DNA of 64,000 bases from assembly GCF_023702635.1 (NCBI RefSeq), contig NZ_CP098455.1:3534001-3598000 (forward strand), written 5' to 3'. The stretch comes from Spongiibacter taiwanensis (GTDB taxonomy: Bacteria; Pseudomonadota; Gammaproteobacteria; Pseudomonadales; Spongiibacteraceae). This document shows positions 17,628 to 27,399 of this stretch, piece after piece (within the stretch, counting starts at the first letter, position 1; each line of letters opens with the position of its first letter). Position numbers and translations under genes: made by a program. The notes below the pieces were generated by a model. It was not told the DNA's origin, did not search any database, and worked only from the letters and a program-made list of their open reading frames with translations.

Positions 17628-18039
17628 TACCCTTTTTGCGCTCGTGCTGATCGATGAGCTGCTTCATGCGATCCAACGAATCCTTGTCGATACTGGCAGC
17701 CGCGTTAACGAAGCCGCTTAGGATAGTTTCTGCCGGGCCATCGTGCAAAGCGTTTATGACATCGCCAATGAGACGTCCCATCAGCTCGCCGCGCTTCACC
17801 ACCGGGGTATAGATGTAGGCGTGGCCCTGTTTGCTGCGGTTTAGCAGGTTCTTCCGGTGGAGGCGTTCCACGGTGGATTGCAGGGTGCTGATACTTGGAC
17901 GTTTATCCGGGGTGAGGCGGCTAGCCAAGGCTTTTACATCACTGCCGGGCTTTTGCCAAAGCAACTCTAACAGTGCAAGTTCGAGTTCACCGAGCTGGGG
18001 AAGGGCATTGTGACGAGATCGTGCACGCAATAATTTCAT
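17620..18039 (-). CDS. BlaI/MecI-type transcriptional repressor
   Basis: A 139-residue winged-helix repressor of the BlaI/MecI/CopY family from the ATG at 18039; an upstream TTG would add six residues. The N-terminal winged helix holds LGELELALLELLW and a recognition region STLQSTVERLHRKNLL. The C-terminal part is the dimerisation helix region (MGRLIGDVINAL). It overlaps the M56 peptidase gene by eight bases, giving the classical repressor-sensor pair, but there is no beta-lactamase nearby. A candidate operator palindrome lies at 18154-18171. Confidence 0.9.
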   Translation of the reverse strand: MKLLRARSRHNALPQLGELELALLELLWQKPGSDVKALASRLTPDKRPSISTLQSTVERLHRKNLLNRSKQGHAYIYTPVVKRGELMGRLIGDVINALHDGPAETILSGFVNAAASIDKDSLDRMKQLIDQHERKKGND

Positions 18040-18153
18040 ATCAAAAACTGACTCCAAAGCAGTTTTTTGGGGCGGGGTAACTTGCTGCGTAATCTCGGTA
18101 GATTTTCGTATAAGATTTTGAAAATAAAGGATATTTTAGAATTTTCACGCAAA

Positions 18154-18171
18154 GGTTACTCCGCAGTAACC
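18154..18171. promoter_or_regulatory. palindrome, candidate BlaI-family operator
   Basis: GGTTACT and AGTAACC form a perfect 7-bp inverted repeat around CCGC, 115 bases before the repressor start. The TTACT/AGTAA arms resemble operators of BlaI-type repressors in general form. The match is not proof. Confidence 0.5.
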
Positions 18172-18186
18172 CGCCGACAATAACTG

Positions 18187-18202
18187 AATGAGAATCGTTT
18201 TT
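18187..18202. promoter_or_regulatory. possible Fur box
   Basis: AATGAGAATCGTTTTT resembles half of a Fur box (AATGAGAAT-type). It sits 16 bases from the palindrome in the promoter region of the repressor-peptidase pair. The rest of the 364-base gap 18040-18403 holds a hairpin (18295-18323) and the ompA terminator; I see no gene in it. Confidence 0.3.
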
Positions 18203-18349
18203 AAAGAAGTATCTTTCTAGAAAAATATCTGTTCACCAATGGAAATAATGCGGTTCCGGTGAATGTCCAGGGTGAGGCCCGATGGCTATGCGGGACAGGC
18301 GCGCCGATGACTACCGCGCCTGTGTGAGGTTTTGCTGCTGCGCACAAAC

Positions 18350-18376
18350 AAAAAAGGGCAGCTCTGAGAGCTGCCC
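18350..18376 (-). terminator. terminator of the OmpA-family gene
   Basis: GGGCAGCTC and GAGCTGCCC form a 9-bp stem with a three-base loop. The A-run at 18350-18355 gives a U-run in the minus-strand transcript, 28 bases after the gene's stop. Confidence 0.88.
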
Positions 18377-18403
18377 TTGGTAGTGGTTTAGCGCGCCGCC
18401 GAT

Positions 18404-19696
18404 TTAGTTTGGCGAAATGACCTGCAGTTCGACACGACGGTTGCGCTCGCGGCCCTCGTCGGTGTTGTTGCTGGCCACCGGCTTGCTTTCGCCATAACCA
18501 ATCGCTTCCATACGAGTGCGGCCAATGCCCTGGGTGGTCAGGTAATCCACCACGGATTGGGCGCGCTCCTGAGAGAGGCGTTTGTTGTAAGCGTCGCTAC
18601 CGACAGAGTCAGTGTGACCCATGATAATGATCTTCACGTCTGGCTCGTTGTTCAGCGACTCAGCCACTTTGCGCAGGACAGTTTTGGAATCCAGCATCAA
18701 GCGGGCCTTGTCAAACTCAAAGTGAACACCGCTGAGCTCAACGGTTTGCGAAATCACACAGCCGCGAGAATTGACTTTCATGCCAGGCAGGGTGCCAGGA
18801 CACTGGTCAATCTTATTGGGCACGCCGTCGCCATCTTCATCCAGCGGACAGCCTCTGGCATCTACTGGGGTGCCATAAGGGGTGTTCGGGCACTGATCGA
18901 TGTCGTTAGGCACGCCGTCCCGGTCGTCATCAATCGAGCAGCCGTCGACGTTCACTTTGGCGCCCGGAGGTGTGTTCGGACACTTGTCGCGGAAGTCAGG
19001 TACGCCATCACCGTCTTTATCCAGCGGACAGCCGTCGGAATCGACCCGGGTACCCCGCGGGGTGTTGGGGCATTTGTCCAGGCGATCAGGCACACCGTCG
19101 CCGTCAGAGTCGTAATTGTAGGGTAGGGGCTTGGCACCTAGGGGCACCGACACACCCAGCATGGCGCCGTAGGTGTAGAAGGTGTCGTCGTTAAGGGGCG
19201 GCTCCTCCTCGATATTGTCGACCTGATAGCGAATTTCAGCGCGGAACTCCACTTGGTCCAATTGGTACATCAGGCCTACGATCATATCGGTACCGTATCC
19301 TGTCTCGGATGCGCCAATAAAATCCACGTCGTGGTAGGTAGCGCCGGCACCAAAGAAGGGCTGCAGTGCGCGAGAGTCCAGTTCAAAGGCACGGGCAGGG
19401 AAGAACAAAACGTCCAGACCTGCAGCGGTGCGCTCGTATTGGTCACCTATTTCGGTCTCCAGATCACCGTAGGTGCCGTAGAGGTCGAGCATCACATAGC
19501 GGCTAATAGGTTTGCCGATACCAAACTTGTATTGAAAACCGGTATCAAAATCGGAATCGTCGGCCACCATTGAACCGACCATGCCGTGAATACGCCAGCG
19601 GTCATCAATCACGCGTTCGTCTTCGTCCTGGCTGTAGCCGGTGGTGGCTACACAACCTAAAGCAAGGGCAATCGTCCAGTTACGCAACTTGCTCAT
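18404..19696 (-). CDS. OmpA/OprF-like outer membrane protein with TSP3 repeats
   Basis: A 430-residue outer membrane protein. The signal peptide is cut near GYSQ (residue 23). Residues about 30-195 are alternating hydrophobic beta strands, the eight-stranded OmpA-type barrel. Residues about 198-310 hold four thrombospondin type 3 repeats rich in Asp (DSDGDGVPD with KCPNTP) that should bind calcium. The last 110 residues are the OmpA peptidoglycan-binding domain (VHFEFDKARL, IIMGHTDSVG, RRVELQVISPN). It probably links outer membrane to cell wall. The gene follows a large lipoprotein gene on the same strand, with a terminator-like hairpin between. CATATGGAGACC before the start contains the ribosome site. 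Confidence 0.93.
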   Translation of the reverse strand: MSKLRNWTIALALGCVATTGYSQDEDERVIDDRWRIHGMVGSMVADDSDFDTGFQYKFGIGKPISRYVMLDLYGTYGDLETEIGDQYERTAAGLDVLFFPARAFELDSRALQPFFGAGATYHDVDFIGASETGYGTDMIVGLMYQLDQVEFRAEIRYQVDNIEEEPPLNDDTFYTYGAMLGVSVPLGAKPLPYNYDSDGDGVPDRLDKCPNTPRGTRVDSDGCPLDKDGDGVPDFRDKCPNTPPGAKVNVDGCSIDDDRDGVPNDIDQCPNTPYGTPVDARGCPLDEDGDGVPNKIDQCPGTLPGMKVNSRGCVISQTVELSGVHFEFDKARLMLDSKTVLRKVAESLNNEPDVKIIIMGHTDSVGSDAYNKRLSQERAQSVVDYLTTQGIGRTRMEAIGYGESKPVASNNTDEGRERNRRVELQVISPN

Positions 19697-19723
19697 CTAT
19701 TGGGTCTCCATATGTGAGTAGCT

Positions 19724-19752
19724 ATAAAAACGCGACCCCGGAGGGTCGCGTT
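19724..19752 (-). terminator. terminator-like hairpin between lipoprotein and OmpA genes
   Basis: AACGCGACCC and GGGTCGCGTT form a 10-bp stem with a CGGA loop. On the minus strand it is followed by TTTTT. It is 17 bases after the lipoprotein stop and only 28 bases before the OmpA start, so it may act as a partial terminator. Confidence 0.82.
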
Positions 19753-19768
19753 AAGTTTGTTTTTGTTG

Positions 19769-22606
19769 TTAGGGCGCAGGAATCGGCAGCGGAATGCCGG
19801 GTGCTCCTGGCAGCTCTGGTAGCCCTGGAGCGCCTCCGCCGGTCAGGTCGCCGAAGATCGACTGGCACTGTTCTGGCGAGATTGTATCACCAAGTCCGCC
19901 GAAAGCGGTTGGGTCGAGCGTCAACAGGCCGCCCAGTAAGGCTGTCACACTGGTGGTCAAAGGATCAACCGCACAGGCATCCAGCGCGTCAACCAGCGTC
20001 AGCAGGCCAGGAGTCTGATCGGTGCCGCCCAACAGGCCGCCAGTGATCGCACCCAGGCCAAAGGGCGCATCGGTGAATTCCGGCTGACCAGGAATGGACA
20101 GGTCGGAGAAGCTGCCAGTGATCAATGCAGTCAGAATGTCCTCGGTGGGCACGGTGCCGTCGAGTGCGGCGAGGACCGGATCAGCGATCAGGCTAACACC
20201 ATACACCAGTGGCACAACGATGCCGGCTGGCAGGGCGCCTTCGGCTGGTGTGCCTACACCTAAGGTGAGTGCGGGTTCAAGAATCTCACACACTTCGTTT
20301 GAGAAGCTCAGCAGGTCATCATCTGCCGCCGGCAACACCAGTACGGTGGAGCTTTCTTCGGCGATAATGTCGTCTTCACTGAAGCTTTCGTCACCATCGC
20401 TGTCAATAAAGCTCTGAATACAAACGGTGCTCAGACGCAGCTGACCGTTGGACTGCAGCTTACCTTTCTGCTCGCCAGTAAAGCTCGCAGCAGGGCCGGG
20501 GTTCAGGCCAGGCGTATCACCGCCACCGCCAGGCGCACCAGGAAGCTCATCCAGTGGCAGCGTCAGGATGTCGATGACGTCTCCCAGGTAGAAGTCCAGG
20601 ATACCGCCCAAAATGGGGATGCCGGCCAAGGGAGAGTCTGTTCCCGTATCGTCACCGCCGCCAGGAAACTCAGGAATCTCCAATGGCAGCGCAGAGGCAC
20701 AGGTGCCATCGCCATTGGCGTAGCCGGGGAGGGCTGAGAATTTCACAGCATCGGCGCCAGAGACATCGGGCAGGGTGCGCGGGTCGCCGTTGTAGCCGGC
20801 AACATCGCTTTCGAACAATGCGTGGGCGTAGAACTGCTGACTGCCATTAATGAAGGTGTCGCCGGGAGCCAGTGTACCCACCAGGTCGGTTCTACCCACA
20901 CAGGAGAATGCATCCACATTACGCTGGTCCGGCTGGTTGGCGTTAGAAACCTGCAGCAGGTGAAGCTCAACAACGGGATCGTCAACAGTAGTAATCGTGC
21001 GCGAGTCAGAGATACCGGCCGCACAGGTGTACGTCGCTTTGAGGTCCGCGCTTCCCACAGTCTGGTTGTCGGTTGACGACACAGATGTGGTTGAGCCTGT
21101 TGTCGGGTTGACCGTCAACACATCGCCATTGCTGACGCTCCAGCCAACACAGGCATCAGTACAGCTGGCAACCACCGGATTGGTCTCGCCAAAGGTACAT
21201 TGGGCTCGGTAGTCCAGGTCTTCTTCCAGAATGTTGAGGAAGATGGTGTCTGGTGCATTTGGATCGGGATCAACCGGAACGATTTCGATATCGGTAACCG
21301 TTGAATCAACCAGGTTCAGGCGCAGCGTGTCGGTCACCACGGGGCTGTTATTTTTGTTATCGAAGCTGCCAGTGACAACCGCGTTGGGGTTGGTGTCGGC
21401 GATCTCTTGGAACTCGCTCCGCGAAATCAGGCTGGCAGAGCCGTTGGTTGCATCCAGTCCGTCAGCAAAGATAGTGCCGGAGTTGGCAGACCAGGTCAGG
21501 CGGCCACTGGCAGCACACCGGTAATCCACAAATGCGGTTTGATTGGCATTGTTTGGGTTGGTGTAGTTCAGTCGCGCTACCATTTGCAGATTCTCACCCG
21601 CAGGCACATCAATGCTGGCAGCGTTCAGGCCGCGACATTCGCTCAGGTAAGCTTCGTCATCAAAGTTTCCGTCTTCATCACAGGCGTCCACTTCTGGGTT
21701 TACGACACCGCAAACCGTGACGCCACCAGCTTGAACAACGGCAGGAATGAGCTGAACCTGTTTGGGATATTTGCCTTCCAGCACGTTGTCGACGCCGTCG
21801 TTAGGGGTAACGTCGGTGCCAATTTTGTCGCAGGTATATTGTGGGTCAATGACCACAATGGTCACGGTAACGACTTGGTCGTCATCGTTTTCAAAGAAGG
21901 GGTTTTTAAGTGTGGCGGGGGCAGAGCCACCGGTGTAAGGCTGACTGCCCTCAAACTTCAAGAACTCAGCCGGTTGCGGAAGTGAGCAGAAACGCACCGT
22001 GCCGGTTTGGTTTTCTGGAGTGGGGATTTCCTTGAGCGGCTGCAGCAGACGGTAGGCCACGTCAGTCGGCACAACATCGCTGACCGGATCGAGTGCAATC
22101 ACCTCCGGGCCACTAATGAAGGGGTTGCCATTGGGGATTGGCGGCCGCACGGTAAATGCTTCACTGAGGTTGTAGGTGGTGCCGTCAAATGCATAGCTGC
22201 CGCGCAAGGTCAGATTCTTGGTGGTATCCGCGGTGGTCAGGCGAACCGTGCTGAGAATATCAATCACATTACCCAGCGAGCCGGCATTGCGAACCTCTTC
22301 AGCGAGCGCCGCAACTTGTGGCGTGTTGTCTGCGCCGGTGATGCTCCACTGCGTATTTGCGGTAACGTTTAACTCAGGGCCTTGATTGTCTTGTACACCG
22401 TCAGTCTGCAGGCCAAGCATTCTGGCGGGAATCATTGCATTGCCCGTGCCGGCCAGGATATTGCCGTTGGGGAACTCAATTCGAAGGGTGTCTGGGTCGA
22501 GCCGGAGTCCAGGACGATCCGGGCTGTTAGATCCGCCTCCGCCACCACAGGCGGTAAGCAGGCTAACGACTAGCGCTAACGGTAGGCCATGCTTCAAGGT
22601 TTTCAT
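19769..22606 (-). CDS. very large lipoprotein of unknown function
   Basis: A 945-residue lipoprotein with lipobox LLTAC (C20) followed by a poly-glycine run. The body is acidic, rich in Asp, Thr and Val, and looks like several beta-sandwich modules in a row, such as Ig-like repeats; pairs of cysteines recur (DYRCAAS, CTFGET, SCTDACVGW). A DACDEDGNFDDEAY segment and a DSDGDESFSEDD segment look like calcium-binding loops. The C-terminus turns hydrophobic and Gly/Pro-rich (GLPELPGAPGIPLP). I do not recognise a family. Position upstream of the OmpA gene suggests a surface or envelope role, which is inference. Confidence 0.78.
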   Translation of the reverse strand: MKTLKHGLPLALVVSLLTACGGGGGSNSPDRPGLRLDPDTLRIEFPNGNILAGTGNAMIPARMLGLQTDGVQDNQGPELNVTANTQWSITGADNTPQVAALAEEVRNAGSLGNVIDILSTVRLTTADTTKNLTLRGSYAFDGTTYNLSEAFTVRPPIPNGNPFISGPEVIALDPVSDVVPTDVAYRLLQPLKEIPTPENQTGTVRFCSLPQPAEFLKFEGSQPYTGGSAPATLKNPFFENDDDQVVTVTIVVIDPQYTCDKIGTDVTPNDGVDNVLEGKYPKQVQLIPAVVQAGGVTVCGVVNPEVDACDEDGNFDDEAYLSECRGLNAASIDVPAGENLQMVARLNYTNPNNANQTAFVDYRCAASGRLTWSANSGTIFADGLDATNGSASLISRSEFQEIADTNPNAVVTGSFDNKNNSPVVTDTLRLNLVDSTVTDIEIVPVDPDPNAPDTIFLNILEEDLDYRAQCTFGETNPVVASCTDACVGWSVSNGDVLTVNPTTGSTTSVSSTDNQTVGSADLKATYTCAAGISDSRTITTVDDPVVELHLLQVSNANQPDQRNVDAFSCVGRTDLVGTLAPGDTFINGSQQFYAHALFESDVAGYNGDPRTLPDVSGADAVKFSALPGYANGDGTCASALPLEIPEFPGGGDDTGTDSPLAGIPILGGILDFYLGDVIDILTLPLDELPGAPGGGGDTPGLNPGPAASFTGEQKGKLQSNGQLRLSTVCIQSFIDSDGDESFSEDDIIAEESSTVLVLPAADDDLLSFSNEVCEILEPALTLGVGTPAEGALPAGIVVPLVYGVSLIADPVLAALDGTVPTEDILTALITGSFSDLSIPGQPEFTDAPFGLGAITGGLLGGTDQTPGLLTLVDALDACAVDPLTTSVTALLGGLLTLDPTAFGGLGDTISPEQCQSIFGDLTGGGAPGLPELPGAPGIPLPIPAP

Positions 22607-23021
22607 TTATCCCCCTCCAGGAGAGTTCAGCAGTGATTCAAGAAAAAAGGTACATAAGTTATTGTTTGTGCAACTGTCGCGTAGTTTTACGGACTTTACA
22701 CGCAAAAACAATACTGCTCGCATCTAAGTCGTGATGTTAGATCGGGTTTGATACTATTTTCTGTGAAACGAGTAGTAAATACGTAGTTTAATTGCGCATT
22801 TTGCTAATTGTGGGAAGTGAATTTCCCGTCCCTCAATGTTGCTGATGATTACATTTGGAGCCTGACGCAGCGGTGCCAGGGGGTGCTCAAATGGGGCGGC
22901 GCGGCAGTGAGTTCGGCCGCCAGAGCCGGCGTTGCCACCGCAACGCCGGCTGGCTGAGATTGGCACCGAGTGTAATGCCGCAGTCTTAACCGCGCCTTAA
23001 TATCGTTCGCTTGTCTTTGTG
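22607..23021. other. intergenic region with a strong 12-bp hairpin
   Basis: A 415-base gap between two minus-strand genes. Bases 22924-22951 form a perfect 12-bp stem (AGCCGGCGTTGC and its complement) with a CACC loop, 71 bases beyond the gcvP stop. It lacks a T-run. The left part (about 22640-22800) is AT-rich and probably holds the promoter of the large lipoprotein. No gene was recognised. Confidence 0.6.
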
Positions 23022-25898
23022 TTATTGCTGGTAGCTTTCGATCGGCGGGCAGGCGCAAAACAGATTGCGGTCGCCGTAAACGTTATCGATGCGACTGACA
23101 CTTGGCCAAAACTTGTTTGCCCGCAAGCCCGGAACCGGGAAGGCGGCTTGCTCCCGGCTGTAGGGATGAGGCCAGTCGCTGCTGACTGTATCGTTGTGGC
23201 TATGGGGGGCGTTCACCAGGGGATTGTCTTCCAGCGGGAATTCGCCAGCTTCTACTTGGGCAATTTCCCCGCGAATCTGAATCATCGCCTCACAGAACCG
23301 ATCCAGTTCGTACAGGGATTCACTTTCGGTTGGCTCAATCATCAGCGTGCCGGGAACGGGGAAGGACATGGTCGGGGCGTGAAAGCCATAGTCCATCAAT
23401 CGTTTGGCGATGTCTTCTTCACTGATTCCGCTGGCTTCTTTCAGTGGCCGTAGGTCAATAATGCACTCATGGGCAACACGGTCATGGCGACCGGTATAAA
23501 GAATCGGATAGAACTCCGCCAGGCGCTTGGCAACATAGTTGGCGTTGAGAATGGCAACCTGGGTTGCCTTCTTTAAACCGCTGGCCCCCATCAAGCGGAT
23601 GTAGGTCCACGAGATGGGCAGAATACCCGCGCTGCCATAGGTGGCTGCGGAGATGGTGTCGTTTTCGCTCTCCACACCCTTCACTGGCGCGACCGGGTGA
23701 TTGGGCAGGAAGGGCGCCAGATGGGCTTTCACGCCAATGGGGCCCATGCCCGGCCCGCCGCCACCATGGGGAATGCAGAAAGTTTTGTGCAGGTTGAGGT
23801 GGGAAACATCGGCGCCGAACTCGCCCGGAGCGGCAACCCCGACCAGGGCATTCATGTTGGCGCCATCGACATACACCTGGCCGCCACAGTCGTGGACAAT
23901 ATTGCAAATTTCCCGAATACCTTCCTCGAACACGCCGTGGGTGGAGGGGTAGGTGACCATGACCGCAGCTAACTGATCGCGATGCTGTTCTGCCTTCTGT
24001 TTCAGGTCAGCAATATCGACATTACCCTGTTTGTCGCAAGCCACAATAATGACGGACATGCCCGCCATCGCCGCCGACGCGGGGTTGGTGCCGTGGGCCG
24101 AACTGGGGATCAGGCAAAGGTCCCGTTGAAAATCACCGCGACTTTCGTGGTAGCGCTTAATGGCCAATAGCCCGGCATACTCCCCCTGAGATCCGGCATT
24201 GGGCTGCATGGAAAAGCGGTCGTAGCCGGTGCAGGCCACCAATTGCGCTTCAAGCTGATCAATCATCTCGAGATAGCCGGCGACCTGGTCGCGCGGGGCA
24301 AATGGGTGAATACGGGCAAACTCGGGCCAGGTGATGGGGATCATTTCGCTGGTGGCGTTGAGCTTCATGGTGCAGGAGCCCAGTGCAATCATGGAGTGGT
24401 TCAGCGCGATGTCCCGATTCTCCAGCCGCTTCATGTAACGCAGCATTTCAGTTTCAGAATGGTACTGATTAAAGATTGGGTGCGTCAGGAAGGACGAGCT
24501 ACGCTGCAGGTCGGCTGGAATGCCGGGCAGGTCGCCCAGCTGGCGATCAATCTCGCTGACGTTGGGAAGGGCTTGCCCCTTGCTGAACAGTGACCACAGT
24601 GATGTCAGATCGTCCAGGCTGCTGCACTCGTTGAAGCTTACAGACAATTTTCCGGGCAGTCGGCGCAGGTTAATCAGTTGCGCTTCGGCGGCATCGGCAA
24701 TGGCGCTGGTCTCTTCGCCGGTGTCCACCACAATAGTGTCAAAGAACTGTTCGTTGCAGGTGTAACCGAGCTGTTTTAGACCCGCGGCGAAAATGCCTGC
24801 GAGACGATTGCAGCGTTTGGCGATTCGCTGCAGCCCCTCAGGGCCGTGGTAAATGGCATAAAACACCGCCATCACGGCCAGCAGCGCCTGGGAAGTACAA
24901 ATGTTGGAAGTCGCCTTTTCCCTGCGAATATGCTGCTCGCGGGTCTGCATGGCCATGCGTAGGGCGCGACGGCCTTTGCTGTCTACCGAGACGCCGATGA
25001 TTCGGCCCGGAAGAGATCGCTTGAAGGACTCACGGGTTGCCATAAAGGCGGCGTGGGGTCCGCCAAAGCCCATGGGCACGCCAAACCGCTGGGCGCTGCC
25101 AATAACAATATCGGCACCTTGTTCGCCCGGCGGCGTCAGCAACAGCAGGCTGAGAATATCGGCGGCGACGACCGTGCTAATGTCGCGCTCCCGGGCGATA
25201 TCCAGGGTTGGGCGCAAATCGGTGACCTGGCCATCGCTGCCAGGGTATTGCAGCAGCACGCCAAAGCAATCGGTGCTGGCAATCGTGGCTGCCACATCGG
25301 CAACCTGAACTTCCAGCCCCAGCGGCAGGGCGCGGGTCTTCACCACCGCAATGGTCTGGGGGTGGCAATTCTGGTCAATCAGAAACACGTTGCTTTTGTT
25401 CTTGCGGGCGACGCGCTTGCATAGCGCCATGGCTTCGGCGGCCGCCGTCGCTTCATCTAATAATGAGGCATTTGCCAGCTCGAGGCCGGTCAGGTCCATC
25501 GCCATCTGTTGGAAATTGAGGAGCGCTTCCAAGCGTCCTTGGGCGATCTCCGGCTGATAGGGGGTGTATGCCGTGTACCAGCCGGGGTTTTCCAGCACGT
25601 TGCGCAGTATCACTGGCGGAGTAATGGTGTCGTGGTAGCCCATACCGATGTAGCTTTTTGCGACCTTATTTTGTTGGGCAATGCGGCGGAGTTCGGCCAG
25701 CGTGTCCATTTCTCCCTGGGGTGCGGGTAGCGGCATGTCGCCGCGCAAGATGGCGGCGGGTACGGTTTGGCGGATCAGGTCATCGAGGGATTCAGCGCCC
25801 ACTTTCTCCAGCATCTGCTGTTGCTCGCCTTCATCGGGGCCGATGTGGCGCCGTACAAAGTCGTCGTGGGAAAAAAGGGAGTCAATCGCGCTTGTCAT
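23022..25898 (-). CDS. gcvP: glycine dehydrogenase (decarboxylating), P protein
   Basis: The PLP-dependent P protein of the glycine cleavage system: it decarboxylates glycine and passes the aminomethyl group to the lipoyl arm of the H protein. At 958 residues it is the full single-chain form of proteobacteria (E. coli about 957). The PLP lysine is K705 in [18 protein letters not shown], followed by the glycine-rich loop. The N- and C-terminal halves are both complete. gcvT and gcvH are not in the window. No glycine riboswitch motif was seen in the upstream 350 bases. Confidence 0.97.
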   Translation of the reverse strand: MTSAIDSLFSHDDFVRRHIGPDEGEQQQMLEKVGAESLDDLIRQTVPAAILRGDMPLPAPQGEMDTLAELRRIAQQNKVAKSYIGMGYHDTITPPVILRNVLENPGWYTAYTPYQPEIAQGRLEALLNFQQMAMDLTGLELANASLLDEATAAAEAMALCKRVARKNKSNVFLIDQNCHPQTIAVVKTRALPLGLEVQVADVAATIASTDCFGVLLQYPGSDGQVTDLRPTLDIARERDISTVVAADILSLLLLTPPGEQGADIVIGSAQRFGVPMGFGGPHAAFMATRESFKRSLPGRIIGVSVDSKGRRALRMAMQTREQHIRREKATSNICTSQALLAVMAVFYAIYHGPEGLQRIAKRCNRLAGIFAAGLKQLGYTCNEQFFDTIVVDTGEETSAIADAAEAQLINLRRLPGKLSVSFNECSSLDDLTSLWSLFSKGQALPNVSEIDRQLGDLPGIPADLQRSSSFLTHPIFNQYHSETEMLRYMKRLENRDIALNHSMIALGSCTMKLNATSEMIPITWPEFARIHPFAPRDQVAGYLEMIDQLEAQLVACTGYDRFSMQPNAGSQGEYAGLLAIKRYHESRGDFQRDLCLIPSSAHGTNPASAAMAGMSVIIVACDKQGNVDIADLKQKAEQHRDQLAAVMVTYPSTHGVFEEGIREICNIVHDCGGQVYVDGANMNALVGVAAPGEFGADVSHLNLHKTFCIPHGGGGPGMGPIGVKAHLAPFLPNHPVAPVKGVESENDTISAATYGSAGILPISWTYIRLMGASGLKKATQVAILNANYVAKRLAEFYPILYTGRHDRVAHECIIDLRPLKEASGISEEDIAKRLMDYGFHAPTMSFPVPGTLMIEPTESESLYELDRFCEAMIQIRGEIAQVEAGEFPLEDNPLVNAPHSHNDTVSSDWPHPYSREQAAFPVPGLRANKFWPSVSRIDNVYGDRNLFCACPPIESYQQ

Positions 25899-26252
25899 GC
25901 TGCAGTGTGCCTGTTGTTGAGTCGGGGGGAGAAAAGGGCGCTATTAAACCACAAAGTGGGTCGTTTTTCCTCGATTTGGCCAGTGGCTCGCCGGGTGAGC
26001 GAGCCGGGTTTCCGGGGTAGGGAGATGGCCCAAAAGTGCCCGGAGTTGAGATGTGAGCCTGCCACACCCTGGTGGCGTTTTGTCATGTTGATTTGTCCCC
26101 AAAATGACACTCATAATAATGATGTGTAATAGTATCGTTACATCTATGAAAATAGGTGAAATAGCGAAAAAGAGTTGGCAATTTACAATAGAAAAAATGA
26201 TAGCTAACAATTATAGTCAGACGAATTTCTTGGTTTACATTCACTCTGGGGT
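25899..26252. other. intergenic promoter region between gcvP and a divergent lipoprotein gene
   Basis: A 354-base gap. Near gcvP there is a hairpin (GGCTCGC and GCGAGCC, 25985-26005) in what would be the gcvP leader. The right half (26100-26230) is very AT-rich and should hold the promoter of the lipoprotein gene. No gene or riboswitch was recognised. Confidence 0.5.
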
Positions 26253-27350
26253 ATGACGTTGCGACTGGCTAGTCCACTATTTATGCTGGCAGCGGCAGGT
26301 ATTTTGCTGGCCTGCCAGCTGCCTCCCGCCCAAAATACTTCTACTGCCGCCGCGGTGGTTCCTCCCTATGACACAACCACCGAGCGGGTAGATGAGTTAG
26401 AGAGCGCCCTTGCCGACGCCTTGATTCAAATAGAGCGGCTTCAGGCTGAGCAGGCGGATCAGCAAACGCTGTCGGATATTCCTCCGGATGCAAATGAAAG
26501 CAGCTGCTATGCCAAACTGCTGGTGCCCGCCCAGTATGTGAATCGCAGCGAGCGGCGCATTGTTAAAGAAGCCAGTGAGCGTATCGAAATGCTGCCAGCA
26601 AAACTGGGCTGGGTGACTGAGCGAGTAATGGTAAGTGAGGAATATGTCACGCTGAAGGTAGTGCCCGCCACGTATAAATGGGTCGAGGAGCGGACCCAGG
26701 TGCTGCCCGAGCGTCGCCGTCAGGTAATGGTGTCGCCTGCGAAATATAAGACCGTGGTAGAGAAGGTGGTCGACACTCCCGAGCAACAGGTCTGGCGACC
26801 CGGGCGCGGCGAGCGAGAGCGGGTGGATGACGAGACCGGTCAGATCGTACATCTGGCAACCATTCCGGCCACCTATCGCAATATCACTAAGCAGGTACTG
26901 GTGGCGGAGCCCACTTATCGCACCGAGGTGATCCCCGCCGTCTTTGAAACGGTCTCCAAGCGTGTGGTGGATACGCCCGAGCATACGGTGGAAGAGGTGC
27001 AACCTGCGGTATATAAAAGCGTGCGAGTGAAAAAGGTCCTTGAGCCCGAACGCCAAGTTCGCCATGTCGAGCCGCCGGAATACAAGACTTTCCATTACAA
27101 GGAAAAAGTCGCTGACGCCAAGTTGGATTGGCGGGAGATTCCGTGCAAGCCCACCTTGACTGAAGGCCTGGTTCGCGCGTTGCAGAAGGCCCTCAACGCC
27201 GCGGGCTTTGATGCTGGCTACGCGGATGGTGTTTGGGGGCGGCGCACCGAACAAGCGGTGGCCGCTTACCAAAAAGACAAAGGCCTGGCGACCGGACGTT
27301 TGTCGATGGAGGCGATGCATTCACTGGGGATTTTCCCGACGGTTGAATAA
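26253..27350 (+). CDS. peptidoglycan-binding lipoprotein with internal repeats
   Basis: A 365-residue lipoprotein with lipobox ILLAC (C21). A short coiled-coil stretch (about 44-70) is followed by at least five degenerate repeats of about 30-40 residues with the pattern PAxYK-V-V-P (VPATYKWVEERTQV, SPAKYKTVVEKVV, IPATYRNITKQVL, IPAVFETVSKRVV, QPAVYKSVRVKKV). The last 60 residues are a PG_binding_1 domain (LQKALNAAGFDAGYADGVWGRRTEQAVAAYQ). The design suggests an outer-membrane lipoprotein that holds the cell wall. The repeat part is unfamiliar to me. The next gene starts 50 bases downstream. Confidence 0.82.
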   Translation: MTLRLASPLFMLAAAGILLACQLPPAQNTSTAAAVVPPYDTTTERVDELESALADALIQIERLQAEQADQQTLSDIPPDANESSCYAKLLVPAQYVNRSERRIVKEASERIEMLPAKLGWVTERVMVSEEYVTLKVVPATYKWVEERTQVLPERRRQVMVSPAKYKTVVEKVVDTPEQQVWRPGRGERERVDDETGQIVHLATIPATYRNITKQVLVAEPTYRTEVIPAVFETVSKRVVDTPEHTVEEVQPAVYKSVRVKKVLEPERQVRHVEPPEYKTFHYKEKVADAKLDWREIPCKPTLTEGLVRALQKALNAAGFDAGYADGVWGRRTEQAVAAYQKDKGLATGRLSMEAMHSLGIFPTVE

Positions 27351-27399
27351 TATGGAGTGAGGCTTGCCCGGTGCGGGGGCTTCTGCGCACAATGGCGAA

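Noticed and set aside
25899-26060. Glycine riboswitch before gcvP
   Set aside because: The leader was read on the minus strand and lacks the conserved core of glycine aptamers; only a plain hairpin is present.
26397-27320. Minus-strand frame of 307 codons opposite the peptidoglycan-binding lipoprotein
   Set aside because: The plus-strand gene has a signal peptide, lipobox and known domain; the antisense frame has none.
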